Shown: positions 54,845 through 63,721, counted from the first letter of the stretch. The stretch: DNA of 64,000 nt from CAWJFJ01 sp963800065 (GCA_963800065.1 CAWCZO010000011.1:682001-746000); one strand, 5' to 3'. Translations and numbers: made by a program. Notes: generated from the sequence alone by a model not told the origin.

Positions 54845-56068
54845 TCAGGCGGCGCCCTCGTCGGCCTGCCAGCCCGAGAGGTCGGCCAGCCGGGGATCGT
54901 TGGAGAAGATCTCGTCGATGGGGGCCTGCAGGCCCAGGCGCTTCTGGATCCTCTCGACGTCGAGGATCTGGTCCCAGAGGACGAGGGTGGCGACGACGCC
55001 CTTGCCCCCGGCGCGGGCGGTGCGGCCCGAACGGTGGAGGTAGGCCTTGTGATCCTCGGGCGGGTCGTAGTGGACGACGACGTCGACGTCCTCGATGTCG
55101 AGTCCCCGGGCGGCCACGTCGGTGGCCACCAGGACGGGGAGCTTGGCCGAGGTGAAGTCGAGGAGGGCCTTCTCGCGGCTCGACTGGCGGAGGTCGCCGT
55201 GGATGGCGGCGGCCCGGACGTGCTCCCGCTGGAGCTGCTCGACCAGGCGGTCGGCGCCGCGCTTGGTGCGGACGAAGACGAGGACCTTCGACGCTCCCCG
55301 ACAGATGGCGGCGGCCACCTTGACCTTGTCCATCTGATGGACGCGGAGGAAGCGGTGTTCCATGGAGTCGACGGTGGGGCGGGCCGACGCCACCTCGTGG
55401 CGGACAGGGTCCGTCAGGTGGCGACGGACGAGGCGGTCGACATCACCGTCGAGGGTGGCCGAGAAGAGCATGGTCTGGTGGCGCTTCTCGATCCGGCGCA
55501 GGACCCAGTCGACCTGGGGCAGGAACCCCATGTCGGCCATCCGGTCGGCCTCGTCGAGGACGGCGACCTCGACGTCGGCCACCGAGACCTCGCCACGGTC
55601 GGAGAGGTCGATGAGCCGTCCCGGGGTGGCGATGACCACGTCGACGCCCTTGTTGAGCTTCTTGATCTGCCGTTCGATGTCGGCGCCGCCGTAGAGGACG
55701 ACGGCACGACGCCCGGTGGCCTGCGCCAGCGGCTCCAGGACCTCGGCCACCTGGATGGCGAGCTCCCGGGTCGGTACCAGGACGAGACCCCGGGGCCGGC
55801 GCGGGGCCGGGGTGCCCAGGCGCATGAGCAGAGGGAGGCCGAAGGCCAGCGTCTTGCCCGAGCCCGTCTTGGCCTTCCCGCAGACGTCGCGGCCGGCGAT
55901 GGCGTCGGGGATGGTGATGGCCTGGACCGGGAAGGGGGCCTTGATGCCCTGGGAGGACAGGACGGCCACCAACTCGGGGGCCACCCCCAGCTCCTCGAAG
56001 GTGGTGGCCAGCACCGGTTCAGGCTCGGAGGAGTCCTCCTCGGAGGGACGTTCAATCGTGGTCGTCAT
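54845..56068 (-). CDS. DEAD-box RNA helicase
   Basis: The 407-residue protein shows all canonical motifs: Q motif, GSGKT, PTREL, TPGRLIDL, DEAD, SAT, ATDVAARGLDI and HRSGRTAR. It has a short N terminus and a short C terminus (IFSNDPRLADLSGW), so it lacks the long RNA-binding tail of some RhlE/CsdA members. The role would be RNA or ribosome remodelling. ATG start 56068; operon with the downstream genes. Confidence 0.95.
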   Translation of the reverse strand: MTTTIERPSEEDSSEPEPVLATTFEELGVAPELVAVLSSQGIKAPFPVQAITIPDAIAGRDVCGKAKTGSGKTLAFGLPLLMRLGTPAPRRPRGLVLVPTRELAIQVAEVLEPLAQATGRRAVVLYGGADIERQIKKLNKGVDVVIATPGRLIDLSDRGEVSVADVEVAVLDEADRMADMGFLPQVDWVLRRIEKRHQTMLFSATLDGDVDRLVRRHLTDPVRHEVASARPTVDSMEHRFLRVHQMDKVKVAAAICRGASKVLVFVRTKRGADRLVEQLQREHVRAAAIHGDLRQSSREKALLDFTSAKLPVLVATDVAARGLDIEDVDVVVHYDPPEDHKAYLHRSGRTARAGGKGVVATLVLWDQILDVERIQKRLGLQAPIDEIFSNDPRLADLSGWQADEGAA

Positions 56069-56312
56069 CGTTCTCACTCGCTCTTCGTGTCCGGCGGCCG
56101 CCCATCGACCGCAGGGTGCGGGTCCGCCTCGGGTGGCTCCGAAAGCGCCCGCTCGAGGAGCGGGAACGAAGAGAACGGGTGAGGAAGACCCCGGTGCCGC
56201 AACCATGCTGCAGGCACGCGCCACCCAGTGTAGTAGCCCCCACCGCCGAGCGGGGTCTTTGCCGTGACCTTGTGCCATCGTGGGGCCAGAACCAGCCACC
56301 GGGGAGGACAGC

Positions 56313-56777
56313 ATGGCCACACTCGACGCCGGGGACAGAGCGCCCGCCTTCAGCCTGCCCGACCAGGACGGCACCAAGGTCTCGTTGAACGATTTCGCTG
56401 GGCGGCCGGTGGTCGTCTACTTCTACCCGGCCGACGACACGCCCGGGTGCACGAAGGAGGCGTGCCAGTTCAACGACAACCTCAGGGCCTTCGCCGAGGC
56501 CGACGTGGCCGTGATCGGGATCTCCCCGGACGGAGCCGAGAAGCACGTGAAGTTCCGGACGAAGTACGGGCTCAAATTCCCGCTGCTGTCGGACCCCGGG
56601 CACAAGGTGATGGAGAAGTACGGCGCCTGGGGCGAGAAGACCCTCTACGGGAAGAAGACGGTGGGGGTGATCCGCTCCACCTACCTCGTCGGTGCCGACG
56701 GGAGGATCGTCCGGGCGTGGCACCACGTGCGGGCCGACGGGCACGCCGAGAAGGTCCTGGCCGAGGTGAACGCCTGA
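56313..56777 (+). CDS. bcp: Bcp/PrxQ-type thiol peroxidase
   Basis: The 154-residue peroxiredoxin reduces peroxides. The peroxidatic Cys is in DDTPGCTKEACQF, with the resolving Cys five residues later, as in PrxQ. It starts at ATG 56313 after GGGGAGG. It is convergent with the Fpg-type glycosylase. Confidence 0.95.
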   Translation: MATLDAGDRAPAFSLPDQDGTKVSLNDFAGRPVVVYFYPADDTPGCTKEACQFNDNLRAFAEADVAVIGISPDGAEKHVKFRTKYGLKFPLLSDPGHKVMEKYGAWGEKTLYGKKTVGVIRSTYLVGADGRIVRAWHHVRADGHAEKVLAEVNA

Positions 56778-56796
56778 CGCCGGTGGGTACCGTCGA

Positions 56797-57594
56797 TCAG
56801 CTCTGGTGACGGGGACACCACCAGGAGGTGCGGCCGCCGACCGTGGACCGCAGGAGCGGGGCACCGTCGCGCGGACAATGCCCGCCGCTGTGTCGGGCGG
56901 GCATGAGATCTCCCATGTGCGAGCCGCCGCGGGCCGAGAGCTCGTCGAGGGTGACGCGTAGGTGGTGGTGGAGTCGACGGATCTCCGCCGGCGTCAGTGA
57001 GCCGGCCCGTCGGTGGGGGTCGAGTGAGGCGCGCCAGAGGATCTCGTCGGCCAGGAGGTTGCCCACACCGGCCAGTCGGCCTTGGTCCATGAGGCGCGCC
57101 TTCAAGGGCGAACCCGATCCGGCCAACGCCTCCCGGAGCTGCGCCCGGGTGACCGTCATGGCGTCGGGACCGAGGGCGCTCTCGTCGGGGTCGAGGACGA
57201 CGCCGCCGAGGAGACGGGGGTCGTGGACGACGAGCGATCCACCGTCGGCGAAGTGGACGGTGAAGCGGTCCCAGCGTTCCCCGGTACGGCGACCCGAGTA
57301 GATGAGCTCCTCGACGCCGGCGTGGCCGTCGACGAGCAGCGAACCGGTCATCCCGAAGCGGATCCCGAGACGGTGACCCCTCGACGCCGTCGTCCCGTCG
57401 AGGTCGAGGAGGAGGAGCTTGCCCGTCCGGCGCGCCGCGATGAACGACGCTCCCACGAGGACACGGCGGAGCCGTCGCGGGGAGCTCTCACCGCGGACGA
57501 AGCGGGGGTCGTGGACCGTCACCGACGCCAGCGTTCGGTGCAGAGCACCCTCGGCCCGGCGGCGATAGGCCTCCACTTCGGGCAATTCCGGCAC
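56797..57594 (-). CDS. Fpg/Nei-type DNA glycosylase with altered zinc finger
   Basis: The 265-residue base-excision enzyme starts at GTG 57594, giving the N-terminal catalytic Pro in PELPEVEAYRR. Lys in TGKLLLLDL and GVGNLLADEILWRASLDPHR are the normal core. The C-terminal zinc finger should read CxxC...CxxC, but the second and fourth Cys are Asp and His (CPRDGAPL ... WWCPRHQS). Zinc may still bind in a C-D-C-H arrangement. A shared -10 region lies between it and the FrhB-like gene. Confidence 0.88.
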   Translation of the reverse strand: MPELPEVEAYRRRAEGALHRTLASVTVHDPRFVRGESSPRRLRRVLVGASFIAARRTGKLLLLDLDGTTASRGHRLGIRFGMTGSLLVDGHAGVEELIYSGRRTGERWDRFTVHFADGGSLVVHDPRLLGGVVLDPDESALGPDAMTVTRAQLREALAGSGSPLKARLMDQGRLAGVGNLLADEILWRASLDPHRRAGSLTPAEIRRLHHHLRVTLDELSARGGSHMGDLMPARHSGGHCPRDGAPLLRSTVGGRTSWWCPRHQS

Positions 57595-57602
57595 GGGGCA
57601 CG

Positions 57603-57612
57603 ACGCTACTGT
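57603..57612. promoter_or_regulatory. Overlapping divergent -10 boxes of the Fpg and FrhB-like genes
   Basis: TAGCGT (minus, 57603-57608) and TACTGT (plus, 57607-57612) share the self-complementary TA. They lie eight and seven bases before the two start codons. Confidence 0.5.
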
Positions 57613-57619
57613 GGGCCCC

Positions 57620-58744
57620 ATGCCCCCCGAGAAGCTGCACTGGGCCGACCTCTACAAGGAGGTCGTGACGTCCGGTCTGTGCACCGGGTGCGCCGCATGC
57701 ATCATCGTCTGCCCCCATGACGTCCTGCACTACAACGACGGCGACGGGATCTACCGGCCGTGGAAGGTCGAGGAGGACGGGGGTCCCACCGACTGCACCC
57801 ACGGGGTGAAGGGCTGCACCATGTGCACGCGGGCCTGTCCCCGGTTCCGGACGTGGGAGACGGAGATCGACACCTTCATGTTCGGGCGCGAGCGAAACGC
57901 CGACGAGGTGGCGGGGATCACCGGCGACATCCTCCTCGTACGTGCCGCCGACCCCGATGTGCGCGACAACGGCCAGGACGGCGGCCTGGTGTCGGCCCTG
58001 TTGATCTGGGCCCTCGAGCACGACGTCATCGACGCCGCCCTCGTCTCCGCCCTCGAGGGCGACGGGACGTCGTGGAAGGCGGTGCCGGCCGTGGCCCGGA
58101 CGCGCCAGGAGGTCCTCAGGACGGCCGGGTCGCGGTACACCTACTCGGCCAACACCCTGGCCTACGCCGAGGCGGTCGAGGGCGGGGCCGAGAAGATCGC
58201 CCTGGTGGGGATGAGCTGCCAGGCGTCGGCGCCGGCGGTGATGTCGGCCCGGAAGGCCGGAAAGGTGGCCCGCCGGCTCTCGCTCTCGATCGGGCTCCTC
58301 TGTTCGAAGACGTTCGACGACGCCATCTTCGAGGACCTCTTCGAGACCAAGTACGGACTCGAACGCCGGACGATCGAGAAGATCAACATCAAAGGCGTCT
58401 TCCAGATCTGGACCCGCGACGGCGGGTACCACGAGGTGCCGTTGAAGGAAGGGCACGCCTGGACACGCGAAGGGTGCAAGGCGTGCCCCGACTTCGCCGC
58501 TGAGCACGCCGACATCTCCACCGGTGGGATCGGCGCCTTCTCGGACTGGACGCTCACCATCGTCCGGACCGACCAGGGCCGCGAGATCATGGCCGGGATG
58601 ATCGCCGACGGGGTCGTCGAGACGAGGCCCGGCGACGACGACCCGGGAGCCATCGAGCTGCTGCACAAGCTGGCCCGGGTGAGCCGGCGGCGGTGGCCGG
58701 CCACGGCCGTCGACGCCCCGCGCCGGATGCCCGCCCCCACCTGA
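57620..58744 (+). CDS. FrhB-like coenzyme F420 hydrogenase/dehydrogenase beta subunit family protein
   Basis: The 374-residue protein has an N-terminal four-Cys 4Fe-4S set (CTGCAACIIVCP) and a second set (GCTMCTRACPRF), then the FrhB flavin domain (GLVSALLIWALEHD, MSCQASAPAV, GLLCSKTF). Relatives move electrons between ferredoxin and F420 or oxidise dithiol/amino substrates. The exact substrate is not known. Leaderless ATG at 57620; GTG 57611 is possible. It is divergent from the Fpg gene. Confidence 0.85.
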   Translation: MPPEKLHWADLYKEVVTSGLCTGCAACIIVCPHDVLHYNDGDGIYRPWKVEEDGGPTDCTHGVKGCTMCTRACPRFRTWETEIDTFMFGRERNADEVAGITGDILLVRAADPDVRDNGQDGGLVSALLIWALEHDVIDAALVSALEGDGTSWKAVPAVARTRQEVLRTAGSRYTYSANTLAYAEAVEGGAEKIALVGMSCQASAPAVMSARKAGKVARRLSLSIGLLCSKTFDDAIFEDLFETKYGLERRTIEKINIKGVFQIWTRDGGYHEVPLKEGHAWTREGCKACPDFAAEHADISTGGIGAFSDWTLTIVRTDQGREIMAGMIADGVVETRPGDDDPGAIELLHKLARVSRRRWPATAVDAPRRMPAPT

Positions 58745-58770
58745 GGGACCGCCGACATTCACGGCGGTGC

Positions 58771-59485
58771 CTAGCCGGGGCCCACGATCTCCTTGGCCCG
58801 GGCGAAGACGGCGTCGAGCATCGGCTCGGTCAGCTTCTTGGTGTTGGTGTTCTGCCGGCTCGGATGAAACGAGCACAATAGAACACGTCCGTCGGGGATC
58901 ACGGCCTCGGTCCCGTGGCCGAAGCGAGGACGGGGCCGCAGTCCGAGCTCGGTCGTCATGACCTTGAAGGCGAACTCTCCGAGGACGAGGACGACTCTCA
59001 CCTCTCCGAGCAGAGCGAGCTCGCGCCGGAGATACGGGGCACAGGTGTTCCGCTCCTGGGGTGTCGGCATGTTCTGCGGCGGCGCGGCAGCGGACGGCGG
59101 AGCATACGTAGGCGTCGGACAGCTCGAGACCGTCATCGATGGAGTCGCTCGTCGGCTGATTGGCCAAACCGGCGCGGTACATGGCGGCGAAGAGCCAGTC
59201 TCCGGAGCTGTCACCGGTGAAGACCCGGCCCGTCCGGTTGGCACCGTGGGCCCCCGGCGCCAGCCCCACCACGGCGATGCGGGCCGAAGGATCGCCGAAA
59301 CCGGGGACGGGTCGGCCCCAGTACTCCTGGTCGGCATAGGCCTTGCGCCGCTCCCGGGCCACCTGCTGGCGCCAGGCGACCAGGCGCGGGCAGAGCCGGC
59401 AGGCCACGATCTCCGCCGTCAGCGCGGCGAGCTCGCCCCCGCTGTCGCCGGCCTCCGGGCCGCGAGGAGGCGACGGGGGGTGCAC
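58771..59485 (-). pseudogene. Family-5 uracil-DNA glycosylase (UdgB-like), split by a single-base frameshift
   Basis: GLAPGAHGANRTGRVFTGDSSGDWLF and CRLCPRLVAWRQ (iron-sulfur Cys) match UDGb. After SAVRC the frame breaks; one C removed at 59086-59087 gives SAVRCAPPQNMPTPQERNTCAPYL and continues through FHPSRQNTNTKKLTEPMLDA. The intact product would be about 237 residues. Good motifs on both sides argue for a recent change or sequence error. GTG start 59485. Confidence 0.8.
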
Positions 59486-59492
59486 GGCCGAC

Positions 59493-59502
59493 AGCGTACG
59501 AT
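59493..59502. promoter_or_regulatory. Overlapping divergent -10 boxes of UDG and phosphatase genes
   Basis: TACGCT (minus, 59493-59498) and TACGAT (plus, 59497-59502) share TA. Spacings to the GTG starts are seven and eight bases. Confidence 0.5.
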
Positions 59503-59510
59503 GACCCGGC

Positions 59511-60152
59511 GTGCCCGCTCGACGTCATCCGGCCCCCGCCGTTGCCCTCCTCGTCCGTCACGGGCGGACGCCGACGACGGGAACGGTCCTCCCCGGACGC
59601 GCTCCGGGCCTCCACCTCTCGGAGGTGGGTCGGACCCAGGCCGAGGCGGCCGCCGAGCGGATCGCCACCCTGGGGAAGCCTCCTGTCGCCGTCTACGCGT
59701 CGCCGCTGGAGCGGGCGGTGGAGACGGCCAGGCCCATCGCCTCCAAGTTCGGCTTGCGGGTGCGGATCGACAAGGGTCTTCTCGAGTGCGACTTCGGTGA
59801 CTGGACGGGAAAGAGCCTGCGCCTCCTGGCCCGTCGGCGCGAATGGCGGACGGTTCAGCTCCTTCCGGCCTCGTTCCGGTTCCCGGGAGGGGAATCGTTC
59901 GCCGAGATGCAGATGAGGATGGTCGACACGCTCGACCGTCTGGCCGGGCGCCATCGGGGGGGGACGTTCGTGGCCGTCTCCCACGCTGATCCCATCAAGG
60001 CGGCGGTGGCGGCCACCGCCGGCGTGCCCCTGGACCTGTTCCAGCGGCTGGTCGTGTCCCCGTGCTCGGTCACCGCCCTCGTCCGCGACGAGTTTGCCAA
60101 CCACGTGCTGTGCGTGAACGCCACCTCCCTCGGGGATCTGGCCCTGTCATGA
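59511..60152 (+). CDS. Histidine phosphatase superfamily protein (TIGR03848, MSMEG_4193 family)
   Basis: The 213-residue phosphoglycerate-mutase-like protein has RHGRTPTTG at residue 17, SPLERAVETA, ECDFGDWTGK and VSHADPIKA, so the catalytic His, Arg and Glu are all present. The family forms a conserved actinobacterial trio with the next two genes. The function of the trio is unknown. It overlaps DUF3090 by 4 bp. Confidence 0.92.
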   Translation: MPARRHPAPAVALLVRHGRTPTTGTVLPGRAPGLHLSEVGRTQAEAAAERIATLGKPPVAVYASPLERAVETARPIASKFGLRVRIDKGLLECDFGDWTGKSLRLLARRREWRTVQLLPASFRFPGGESFAEMQMRMVDTLDRLAGRHRGGTFVAVSHADPIKAAVAATAGVPLDLFQRLVVSPCSVTALVRDEFANHVLCVNATSLGDLALS

Positions 60153-60646
60153 GCCCGGCCCTCGACCTCGGTGACCTCGACCTGTTCACGGTGGGGACCG
60201 AGGGACCCACGGGCCGCCGCGTCTTTCTCCTGCAGTGCCGGAGCGGGGCCACCCTTCTCACCTTGAAGGTGGAGAAGCAGCAGGTATCGGTGCTGGCCGA
60301 GTACCTGGGACGACTGCTGACCGACCTCGAGCGACCGGGCGCCCTCCCCGACCAGCTCGACCTGGTGGAGCCATCGGAACCGCACTGGGTCGTCGGCACC
60401 CTCGGGGTGAGCTACGACGACGACACGGACCGGATCGTCCTCGTGGCCGAGGAGCTCGTGGCCGAGGACGAGGAGGGGGACGTGGCGCGCTTCACCGTCA
60501 CCCGTGAACAGGCGGCGGCCTTCGCCATGCGCGCCACCTTGCTGGTGGAGGCCGGACGGCCCCCCTGCCCGTTGTGCGGGCTCCCGCTCGACCCCACCGG
60601 ACACCAGTGCCCGAGGACGAACGGCCACCGGCCACCGACCTCGTGA
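60149..60646 (+). CDS. DUF3090 family protein (TIGR03847)
   Basis: The 165-residue protein belongs to DUF3090, which has no known function. It ends in a likely zinc knuckle: CPLCGLPLDPTGHQCPRTNGH. The centre matches the family (VEKQQVSVLAEYLGRLL). It lies between the TIGR03848 phosphatase and the SCO1664 kinase-like gene, with both joints overlapping (ATGA and GTGA). Confidence 0.92.
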   Translation: MSPALDLGDLDLFTVGTEGPTGRRVFLLQCRSGATLLTLKVEKQQVSVLAEYLGRLLTDLERPGALPDQLDLVEPSEPHWVVGTLGVSYDDDTDRIVLVAEELVAEDEEGDVARFTVTREQAAAFAMRATLLVEAGRPPCPLCGLPLDPTGHQCPRTNGHRPPTS

Positions 60647-61329
60647 GCCTCCTCGCCGAGGGCGAGATCGAGGTCGTCGGCCGGATGCCGTGGAGCTCCA
60701 ACCAGACGTTCCTCGTGACCTGCAGCTCGGGGGAGCAGGAGATCGGGGCCATCTATAAGCCCGAGCGCGGCGAGCGCCATCTGTGGGACTTCCCCGGGGG
60801 GATCTACCAGCGCGAGATCGCCGCCTACGAGCTCTCGGCCACCCTCGGCTGGGGCCTCGTCCCCGAGACGATCGCCCGGAGCGACGCCCCGTTCGGCGTG
60901 GGGTCGCTCCAGCGGTTCGTGGATGCCGACTTCTCACAGCACCACTTCACCCTGGTGGAGGACGAACGCCATCACGACCGCCTGCGGACCATATGCGCTT
61001 TCGACGTGGTGGCCAACAACGCCGACCGCAAGAGCGGGCACTGCATCCTCGGCGACGACGGGACCGTCTGGGCCATCGACCACGGTCTGTGCTTCCACCG
61101 GGAGCCCAAGCTGCGCACCGTCATCTGGGAGTTCGCCGGCGAGGAGCTTCCGGCCGCCCTCCTCGACGATCTGGTCGCCCTCGACGACGCCCTGCCCGGC
61201 GCCCTGGCCGACCTGCTGTCGCCGGCCGAGATCGAGGCCTTGCGCCGCCGGGCGCGGCGGCTGGTCCGCAGCGGGCGGTTCCCCGAACCCGACCCCGACT
61301 CCTACTGCTACCCCTGGCCGCTCGTCTGA
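60643..61329 (+). CDS. SCO1664 family protein (TIGR03843, PI3/4-kinase-like fold)
   Basis: The 228-residue protein shows a kinase-like core: GAIYKPERGERHLWDFPGG (ATP Lys), DVVANNADRKSGHCIL and WAIDHGLCFH (metal-site DHG). It is likely to phosphorylate a small molecule or protein. The GTG start overlaps the DUF3090 stop; GTG 60607 is the alternative. Coupling to a phosphatase suggests opposed or sequential reactions, but no substrate is known. Confidence 0.9.
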   Translation: MSLLAEGEIEVVGRMPWSSNQTFLVTCSSGEQEIGAIYKPERGERHLWDFPGGIYQREIAAYELSATLGWGLVPETIARSDAPFGVGSLQRFVDADFSQHHFTLVEDERHHDRLRTICAFDVVANNADRKSGHCILGDDGTVWAIDHGLCFHREPKLRTVIWEFAGEELPAALLDDLVALDDALPGALADLLSPAEIEALRRRARRLVRSGRFPEPDPDSYCYPWPLV

Positions 61330-61348
61330 CGGGCCCGAGGCGACCGGT

Positions 61349-61870
61349 TCAGCGGGTGGGGACGAAGAGCTCCTCGAGACGCCCGCATCCGGCGACGACA
61401 TCGGTCCAGGCGGTGGCGTCGAGGGCCACCAGAGCCAGTGCGGCGGTGGGGAACCCGGCCTCGAGACGCCGCCGGCCGTCGGTGTCGTCGGTCGAGACGA
61501 GAAGCAGCGCCAGGTCGTGGAAGGCGGGGTTGTGGCCCACGATCATGACGGCCCGGACCTCGTCGGGAAGGGCACGGAGCCGGGTCACGATGTCGTCGGC
61601 GTCGGCCTCGTAGAGCTGGCGTTCGATCTCGAGGGCGACACCGGCGGCCAGCGCACCGTGGGCGACCTCGGCCGTCCGCAGGGCGCGGACGGCCGACGAG
61701 GAGATGACGACGTCCGGTGTCGGTGCGCCCGCCGCCACCCGGTCGGACAGGTGGGCGGCCACCTCGGCGCTCTGCCGACGGCCGCGTCCGGTGAGCGGGC
61801 GGCTGTGGTCGTCGCCGTCGGGTCCCTTCGACGCCGCCTTGCCGTGGCGGAGGATCCAGAGGTACTTCAC
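61349..61870 (-). CDS. SixA-like histidine phosphatase
   Basis: The 173-residue histidine phosphatase has the N-terminal ILRHGKAA and GHNPAFHDLALLL. It is of the short SixA type that dephosphorylates phosphohistidine in phosphorelay proteins, though a different substrate is possible. GTG start. It is convergent with SCO1664, with 19 bp between stops. Confidence 0.88.
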   Translation of the reverse strand: MKYLWILRHGKAASKGPDGDDHSRPLTGRGRRQSAEVAAHLSDRVAAGAPTPDVVISSSAVRALRTAEVAHGALAAGVALEIERQLYEADADDIVTRLRALPDEVRAVMIVGHNPAFHDLALLLVSTDDTDGRRRLEAGFPTAALALVALDATAWTDVVAGCGRLEELFVPTR

Positions 61871-61904
61871 CGTCAGCGGCCGGGTCGGCAGCGGGGGACG
61901 AGGA

Positions 61905-62876
61905 TCAGCCGCGCGCCTTCAGGGCCTCGATCAACTTCGGGACGACCTTGTGGACGTCCCCGACGACGCCGAGATCGGCCACCGAGAAGATGGGGGCGTC
62001 GCGGTCCTTGTTGATGGCGACGATGTTCTTCGAGCCCTTCATCCCTACCAGGTGTTGGGTGGCGCCGGAGATCCCGCAGGCGATGTAGAGGGTCGGCTTC
62101 ACCGTCTTGCCCGTCTGGCCCACCTGGTGCGAGTAGGGGACCCAGCCGGCGTCGACGATGGCGCGGCTGGCGCCGGCGGCGCCGTGGAGGAGCTTGGCCA
62201 GCTCCTCGACCATGGCGTAGTGCTCGGCCGACCCGAGGCCCCGACCGCCGGACACCACGACCTCGGCCTCGTCGAGCTTGGGGCCGGAGCGCTCTTCGAC
62301 GTGGCGGGCCAGGACCTTGGCCGTGTTGGAGGACCCGAGGTCGGGAACCGGGGCGGGAACCACCTGGGCGGCGGCCCCGCCGGCCGACTCGGCGGTGAAG
62401 GACTTGGCCCGGACCACGAAGATCCAGGGGCGCCCGCCGGTGAAGCGCGCCGTGGCCACCTGGGCCCCACCGAAGAGGCCGTGCTGGGAGCGGATCTCGT
62501 CGCCCTCCACCGTCAGCCCGACCACATTGGTGATCACGGGGCTGTCGATCTTGGCCGACAGCCGGCCGGCGATGTCGCGTCCGTCGTAGGAGGCGGGGAT
62601 GAGGATGACGTCGGGCCGGTCGCCGGACTCGATGAGTGCGGCGATGGCGCCGGCGACGGGCGAACCGGGTAGGGCGTCGGAGAGGTCACCGGCGTCGTAG
62701 ACGGTGGTGGCACCGAAGTCCCCGAGCGCGCCGGCCACCGATGCGGCCCCGCCGCCCCAGGTCACCGCCGCCACCGAGGAACCCAACGACCGCGCTTCGG
62801 TCAGAAGCTCGAGGGTGGTGCTGGTGGGGGATCCGTCGGCCATTTCGGCGAGGACCCAGATCTTGTCGATCGACAT
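61905..62876 (-). CDS. etfA: Electron transfer flavoprotein alpha subunit
   Basis: The 323-residue FixB/EtfA protein has the C-terminal FAD domain: YIACGISGATQHLVGMKGSKNIVAINKDRDAPIF and VADLGVVGDVHKVVPKL. It carries electrons from acyl-CoA and other dehydrogenases to the quinone pool, which ties in with the menaquinone locus. ATG 62876 with GGAG upstream. It lies 65 bp after etfB, so is probably cotranscribed. Confidence 0.96.
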   Translation of the reverse strand: MSIDKIWVLAEMADGSPTSTTLELLTEARSLGSSVAAVTWGGGAASVAGALGDFGATTVYDAGDLSDALPGSPVAGAIAALIESGDRPDVILIPASYDGRDIAGRLSAKIDSPVITNVVGLTVEGDEIRSQHGLFGGAQVATARFTGGRPWIFVVRAKSFTAESAGGAAAQVVPAPVPDLGSSNTAKVLARHVEERSGPKLDEAEVVVSGGRGLGSAEHYAMVEELAKLLHGAAGASRAIVDAGWVPYSHQVGQTGKTVKPTLYIACGISGATQHLVGMKGSKNIVAINKDRDAPIFSVADLGVVGDVHKVVPKLIEALKARG

Positions 62877-62941
62877 CGTGTGTGCTCCTGAGAGTGGTTG
62901 TGGTGCGCGACGTGGGTGTCCGGGCGATCAGCGTCCGGTGG

Positions 62942-63721
62942 TCAGACCAGCTTGAGCTGCTCCAAGAACCGGATGATGCTCTCGAAACCGTCGCCCTCGT
63001 CCTCGACGATCTCCCCGGCCTTGCGCTCGTCGGCGGCCGAGACGTCGGTGACCTCTTGACGCGATCCGCTCGCCCCCACCTGGGCCGCATCGAGACCGAG
63101 GTCGGCCACCGTCAGCTGCTCGAGCGGCTTCGACTTGGCCGCCATGATGCCCTTGAAGGACGGGTAGCGGGGCTCGACCACACCGGCGGTGACGGTGACC
63201 ACCGCCGGGAGCGGGCACTCCACCTCGTCGTAGCCCGCTTCGGTCTGGCGGTCGACGACGACCTTTCCGTCACCGACCGAGACCTTCTTGGCGAACGTGA
63301 TCGAGGGTAGGCCCAGAAGCTCCGCCAGCTGGACCGGGAACGTCCCCGTGTACCCGTCGGTCGACTCAGTGGCGGCGATGATGAGGTCGGGTTCGGCCCG
63401 GGCGACGGCCTTGGCCAGGACCTTCGCCGTGGACAGGGCATCGGAGCCCCGGAGGGCGTCGTCACTGACCAAGATGGCCCGGTCGGCCCCCATGGCCAGG
63501 GCCGTCCGCAGGCCGGACGTCTCGGCGTTGGGGGCCATCGACACCAGGGTGACGACATCGCCGCCGGCCTGATCGGCCAGTTGGAGGCCCATCTCGACGC
63601 CGTAGGCGTCGGAGTCGTCGAGGATCAGCTTGCCTTGGCGGACCAGGGTCCGGGTCTCGGGGTCCAGCTCCTGCGGTGCGGCCGGATCGGGGATCTGCTT
63701 GACACAGACGACGACGTTCAT
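62942..63721 (-). CDS. etfB: Electron transfer flavoprotein beta subunit
   Basis: The 259-residue FixA/EtfB protein starts MNVVVCVKQIPDP, which is the AMP-binding N terminus. Other typical segments are DAYGVEMGLQL and ESTDGYTGTFPVQLAELLG. The last residues FLEQLKLV match the family. GACAAT lies 7 nt before the ATG, so the start may be leaderless. It is upstream of etfA. Confidence 0.96.
   Translation of the reverse strand: MNVVVCVKQIPDPAAPQELDPETRTLVRQGKLILDDSDAYGVEMGLQLADQAGGDVVTLVSMAPNAETSGLRTALAMGADRAILVSDDALRGSDALSTAKVLAKAVARAEPDLIIAATESTDGYTGTFPVQLAELLGLPSITFAKKVSVGDGKVVVDRQTEAGYDEVECPLPAVVTVTAGVVEPRYPSFKGIMAAKSKPLEQLTVADLGLDAAQVGASGSRQEVTDVSAADERKAGEIVEDEGDGFESIIRFLEQLKLV

Noticed and set aside
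53465..56182. A 905-codon plus-strand open frame
   Set aside because: It is the antisense shadow of the secernin-like and helicase genes, made open by high GC. It has no domain, and both minus-strand genes have full motifs.
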